Shown in pieces: positions 13,107 through 13,221 of a DNA stretch of 13,221 nucleotides. Positions within the stretch are counted from its first letter, which is position 1. Every line of letters begins with the position of its first letter. Under the pieces are notes generated by a model. The model was given only the letters and a program-made list of their open reading frames with translations. It did no database searches and was not told the DNA's origin. Both the position numbers and the translations under genes were made by a program. This stretch comes from UBA6054 sp964522095 (GTDB lineage: Bacteria > Planctomycetota > Phycisphaerae > Phycisphaerales > UBA1924). The stretch lies in assembly GCA_964522095.1 (NCBI GenBank), contig CAZFSO010000062.1, positions 1 through 13,221 of the forward strand, written 5' to 3'.

Positions 13107-13221
13107 ATCCTGGAGCGGAGGGCTCCAGCCCTCCGTCCGGGCGCAAGCCCGAAGGCTCTTGGTGGTGCCGGCTTCCAGCCGGCCTCTTGACGTTCAAGGC
13201 GCGCGTCCATCCCGTCGCTTG
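13107..13221 (+). repeat. tandem hairpin repeat unit, copy 2, cut by the window edge
   Basis: It repeats the unit before it at a constant 140-base offset with only scattered substitutions. The first hairpin loop is one base shorter (CC), the GCAA-capped hairpin has lost its outermost pairs, and the AGCCGGCC hairpin is unchanged. The match continues to the last base of the window, so the array probably extends beyond it. Confidence 0.85.

Noticed and set aside
12946..13221. CRISPR array
   Set aside because: The units are about 140 bases, adjoin one another, and have no variable spacers between short identical repeats. No cas gene is present.

Overview
The window is a very GC-rich stretch of bacterial chromosome. 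Several things point to a Planctomycetota bacterium, most likely Phycisphaerae-like: hand-counted G+C reaches about 80% in places, an RHS/YD-repeat fragment lies beside a membrane protein with a C-terminal zinc ribbon, and a long operon combines a DUF4175-like giant protein, a periplasmic squalene-cyclase-like toroid and NGDRLTG/NPCBM-type modules. This assignment is inference from gene style; no rRNA or other taxonomic marker except tmRNA is present.

Layout. (1) Positions 1-1538, plus strand, accessory and partly decayed. The 3' end of an RHS gene stops abruptly. It is followed by a small, much lower-GC lipoprotein gene, then by a second short remnant of the same RHS 3' end, then by a two-helix membrane protein with a zinc ribbon. 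(2) Positions 1561-1954, minus strand: an intact one-piece tmRNA gene (ssrA) with a readable tag ORF encoding AEPQYSMAA, a clear pseudoknot and a strong intrinsic terminator. (3) Positions 2080-2874, plus strand: ispD of the MEP isoprenoid pathway, ending three bases from the convergent stop of the next block. (4) Positions 12856 down to 2878, minus strand: nine tightly packed genes. In transcription order they are a 1190-aa DUF4175-like membrane/coiled-coil protein, a TTG-start exported protein with a Ser/Gly/Gln linker, an exported squalene-cyclase-like toroid protein, an exported beta-module/NPCBM-like protein, a PqiA-like membrane protein, a PqiB-like two-MCE-domain protein, a small two-helix membrane protein, a PfkB-family kinase and a SAM methyltransferase. 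Five of the eight junctions are 4-base stop/start overlaps, one is a 2-base gap, and the remaining two are gaps of 18 and 37 bases. (5) Positions 12946-13221: a tandem array of about 140-bp units, each with three GC-rich hairpins, upstream of the operon and running off the window edge.

How the genes may work together. The first six operon products are all predicted to be membrane-bound or exported. PqiA plus MCE proteins are known to be lipid-trafficking components of the envelope. The operon therefore looks like a cell-envelope module in which a large inner-membrane scaffold, periplasmic partners and an MCE transporter are co-expressed, with a sugar/nucleoside-type kinase and a methyltransferase at the end. 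The function of the large upstream trio is not known to me, and this is the best candidate in the window for an undescribed system. tmRNA and ispD are housekeeping genes.
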